A stretch of DNA of 11,130 nucleotides from Brachionus koreanus (Eukaryota; Rotifera; Eurotatoria; Ploima; Brachionidae). Both the position numbers and the translations under genes were made by a program. The notes below the pieces were generated by a model, which was given only the letters and a program-made list of their open reading frames with translations, was not told the origin of the DNA and did not search any database. How positions within the stretch are numbered: the stretch's first letter is position 1; each line of letters begins with the position of its first letter. Positions 9,640 to 11,130 of this stretch are shown here, in pieces. Location of the stretch: positions 1,632,152-1,643,281 of the forward strand of contig PJRA01000011.1 in assembly GCA_016987375.1 (NCBI GenBank). Direction: 5' to 3'.

Positions 9640-9705
9640 AAGTCATAACTGCAGTCAGAGCACGCTAACGCTTACCACTATATAAACCACTACTTAATTG
9701 TATTA
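9640..9705 (-). repeat. Weak tRNA-like (SINE-head-like) sequence
   Basis: The minus strand reads TATATAGTGGTAAGCGTTAG and then CGTGCTCTGACTGCAG, resembling the box A region of tRNA-derived SINEs (AGTGGTTAGCGCG..., with CTGACTGCA downstream). Just after it, AGTTA and TAACT form a 5-bp stem. No standard box B (GGTTCGANNCC) follows at the usual distance, and it does not fold as an intact tRNA. It is relic or chance. Confidence 0.2.
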
Positions 9706-9774
9706 ACTTGGGATTCCATTTAATAAACTTTTAAACTAAATTAAATTGTTTTATTTATTTCTTGGCTTTAATCC

Positions 9775-9974
9775 TTAAAGTCCGAACTCGAGACTTTACA
9801 CTACTTACACATTTTGAAACATGCCAAATTGTTTTTTTTATTTGAAATTAAGCTAAACAAAAAACTGCTAAACAATTTGCAGAATTTATTTTGTTAAATT
9901 GAAAAAAAATGCATTAATTATAGTCAGTTCTAGTAATGTCTTGAATGTTCCTAAAACACGGATTCGGACTAAAA
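9775..9974. repeat. Imperfect inverted repeat bounding about 200 nt
   Basis: TTAAAGTCCGAACTCGAG (9775-9792) matches the reverse complement of CACGGATTCGGACTAAAA (9957-9974) at 13 of 18 positions, with an exact AGTCCGAA core. This could be the ends of a small MITE-like element. No target-site duplication is clear. Confidence 0.2.
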
Positions 9975-10236
9975 AAAATTTAAAAGACTATTTAAAATAA
10001 ACCAACTTAATATTTCAATTAGAAGCATATTTCAATTTTTTATAATTAAAATCTTTCATTTTCTGTAGAATTAAATATAAGAAAGATAGACAATTTTATA
10101 AGGAAGAATGAAAGAAGGAATGCCAGAGGATGTTTCTTATGGTTACATTAAACATAGATTTTTTAAAATATGAAGACATTTTTGAAAAAATTGTTTTGAA
10201 AATCTAAAAATTTAATTGTTCTTTTTTTTTTTTTTA

Positions 10237-11130
10237 AATAGAGCTGACATAAACAATTATAGGGCTATATCAGTGTTGTCTCCGATTTCAAAAATGTTTG
10301 AAAGATTTTTAGCAAAACAGATTTCAAACTATTTTGAATCAAACAAAATTTTTTTAATGGTCAACATGGATTTAGGCCTGGTCACTCATGCCAGTCTACT
10401 CTTCATGAATATTTGAGTGAGATATATCAAGCCAAGGAAAAAAAATTTACAACTTTATCATTATTTATCGATTTTAGAAAAGCTTTTGATGTGATTGATT
10501 CAAATCTTTTGCTTTTAAAGTTGTTTCACTATGGGTTTGATAATAATTCCTTAGGTCTTCTATCCAATTACTTTACTAATAGAGCACAAATAGTACGTCT
10601 TGGGAAGGAAAAATCTAAACCTACTTTACTCAAGTTAGGTTTACCTCAAGGTTCAGTATTAGGTCCACTTCTTTTTCTCATTTTTATTAACGATTTCCCA
10701 TATCTTTTAGGAGATTTTAATATAAAAATGTTTGCCGATGACACGACAATCAGTCATTCAGATAAAGATTTGGAAAGTGCCTTATTAAATTTTTCATCAA
10801 CTATTACAAATCTTAGTAATTGGTGTTCTTATAACAAGATATATATAAACTGGTCTAAAACATTTTGCATGATCTTTTCGAATAAACGAACTAAATTTCC
10901 TGAGAAGATAAATATTTGTGGAAAAGATATTCAAGTCGTAGATGAAATAATGCTCTTAGGTTTTAAGATTGATCAAAATCTTAATTTTTCAAAGTTTGCC
11001 TGTAGTATCTCATTAGTTGTAAACAAAAAACTATTTAGTATTAAAAGACTTTTCTATCTTTCTACTTCTGTTAAAATTCAGTTTTTCAAGTCATTTATTT
11101 TGCCATATTTTGATTATTGTTCAACTCTTC
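10237..11130 (+). mobile_element. LINE-type (non-LTR) retrotransposon fragment, 5'-truncated, continues past window
   Basis: Only the reverse transcriptase part is present. Similarity starts abruptly at RADINNYR, just after a run of 14 T (10222-10235). Nothing of the endonuclease or of the usual KKGD... start of the RT domain lies upstream. The element reads toward the window end, opposite to the myosin gene, and is likely inserted in or upstream of the myosin's 5' intron. Loss of the 5' part is typical of target-primed insertion that stopped early. The 3' end, and so any target-site duplication, is outside the window. Confidence 0.85.
10240..11130 (+). pseudogene. Reverse transcriptase of a CR1/Jockey-like LINE, frameshifted
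   Basis: The first part (10240-about 10356) reads NYRAISVLSPISKMFERFL, the N-terminal RT motif of non-LTR elements. The frame then moves by one base (one base lost or two gained) in the T/A run at about 10349-10358. From 10359 to the window end a second frame stays open: QHGFRPGHSCQSTL, the motif A LFIDFRKAFDVID with catalytic Asp, motif B LPQGSVLGPLLFLIFINDF, motif C FADDTT with both Asp residues, then WCSYNKIYIN and LLGFKIDQNLNF. These match RTs of the CR1, L2 and Jockey group rather than LTR elements or Penelope. The catalytic residues survive and there is a single visible break, so the copy looks fairly young but is inactive as it stands. The clade within this group is not certain. Confidence 0.88.

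Larger units (their letters stand above)
9368..10236. other. AT-rich region upstream of the first visible myosin exon
   Basis: The acceptor TTTTTAG at 9368 shows that an intron begins here, with the preceding exon ending in phase 1. I searched for the expected upstream motor motifs on the minus strand and found none, so this is probably intron. A plus-strand frame of 21 codons at 10108-10173 has no recognisable motif. Weak repeat-like structures are listed separately. Confidence 0.6.

Noticed and set aside
10108..10173. 21-codon plus-strand frame (MKEGMPEDVSYGYIK...) before the RT fragment
   Set aside because: Coding-like in composition but too short. It matches no part of a LINE that I recognise and is not in a position that continues into the RT frame.
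1..11130. CRISPR arrays, bacterial operons, rRNA or intact tRNA genes
   Set aside because: No spaced direct repeats, no Shine-Dalgarno-led gene clusters and no foldable tRNA were found. Spliced genes point to a eukaryote.

Overview
The window looks like nuclear DNA of an AT-rich invertebrate animal. GC is roughly a quarter by eye. The protein-coding gene structures are split by introns with GT..AG ends, most of them only 52-56 nt long, and there is a fragment of a LINE-type (non-LTR) retrotransposon. Base composition, tiny introns and gene content would fit a monogonont rotifer such as Brachionus, but this is an impression, not a demonstration.

Layout. (1) 1-756: AT-rich, no gene supported. 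(2) 814-1647, minus strand: an intronless reading frame for a 277-aa single-pass membrane protein that I do not recognise, with a poly(A) signal at 757-762. (3) 1648-about 3936: AT-rich spacer. (4) 4096-9367, minus strand: the 3' part of an unconventional myosin gene, rebuilt here from nine exons whose phases all agree. It encodes the C-terminal half of the motor domain, the converter, one IQ motif, a short polar tail and a C-terminal SH2 domain. The first visible exon begins at the motor motif GILDIYGFE, so the start, P-loop and switch I lie beyond the window or are missing. Two long introns (4564-6804 and 7584-8625) contrast with six tiny ones. (5) 9368-10236: AT-rich, with a weak tRNA-like stretch and a weak inverted repeat. 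(6) 10237-11130, plus strand: a 5'-truncated, frameshifted reverse transcriptase of a LINE-type element, running off the window end.

The most interesting object is the myosin. It joins an actin motor directly to a phosphotyrosine-binding SH2 domain whose key arginine is intact, and a YDNL tyrosine motif (a pYxN-type SH2 ligand) lies just before that SH2. This suggests a motor whose cargo or folding is set by tyrosine phosphorylation. None of the usual computed searches were available. All family calls rest on motifs read by eye.
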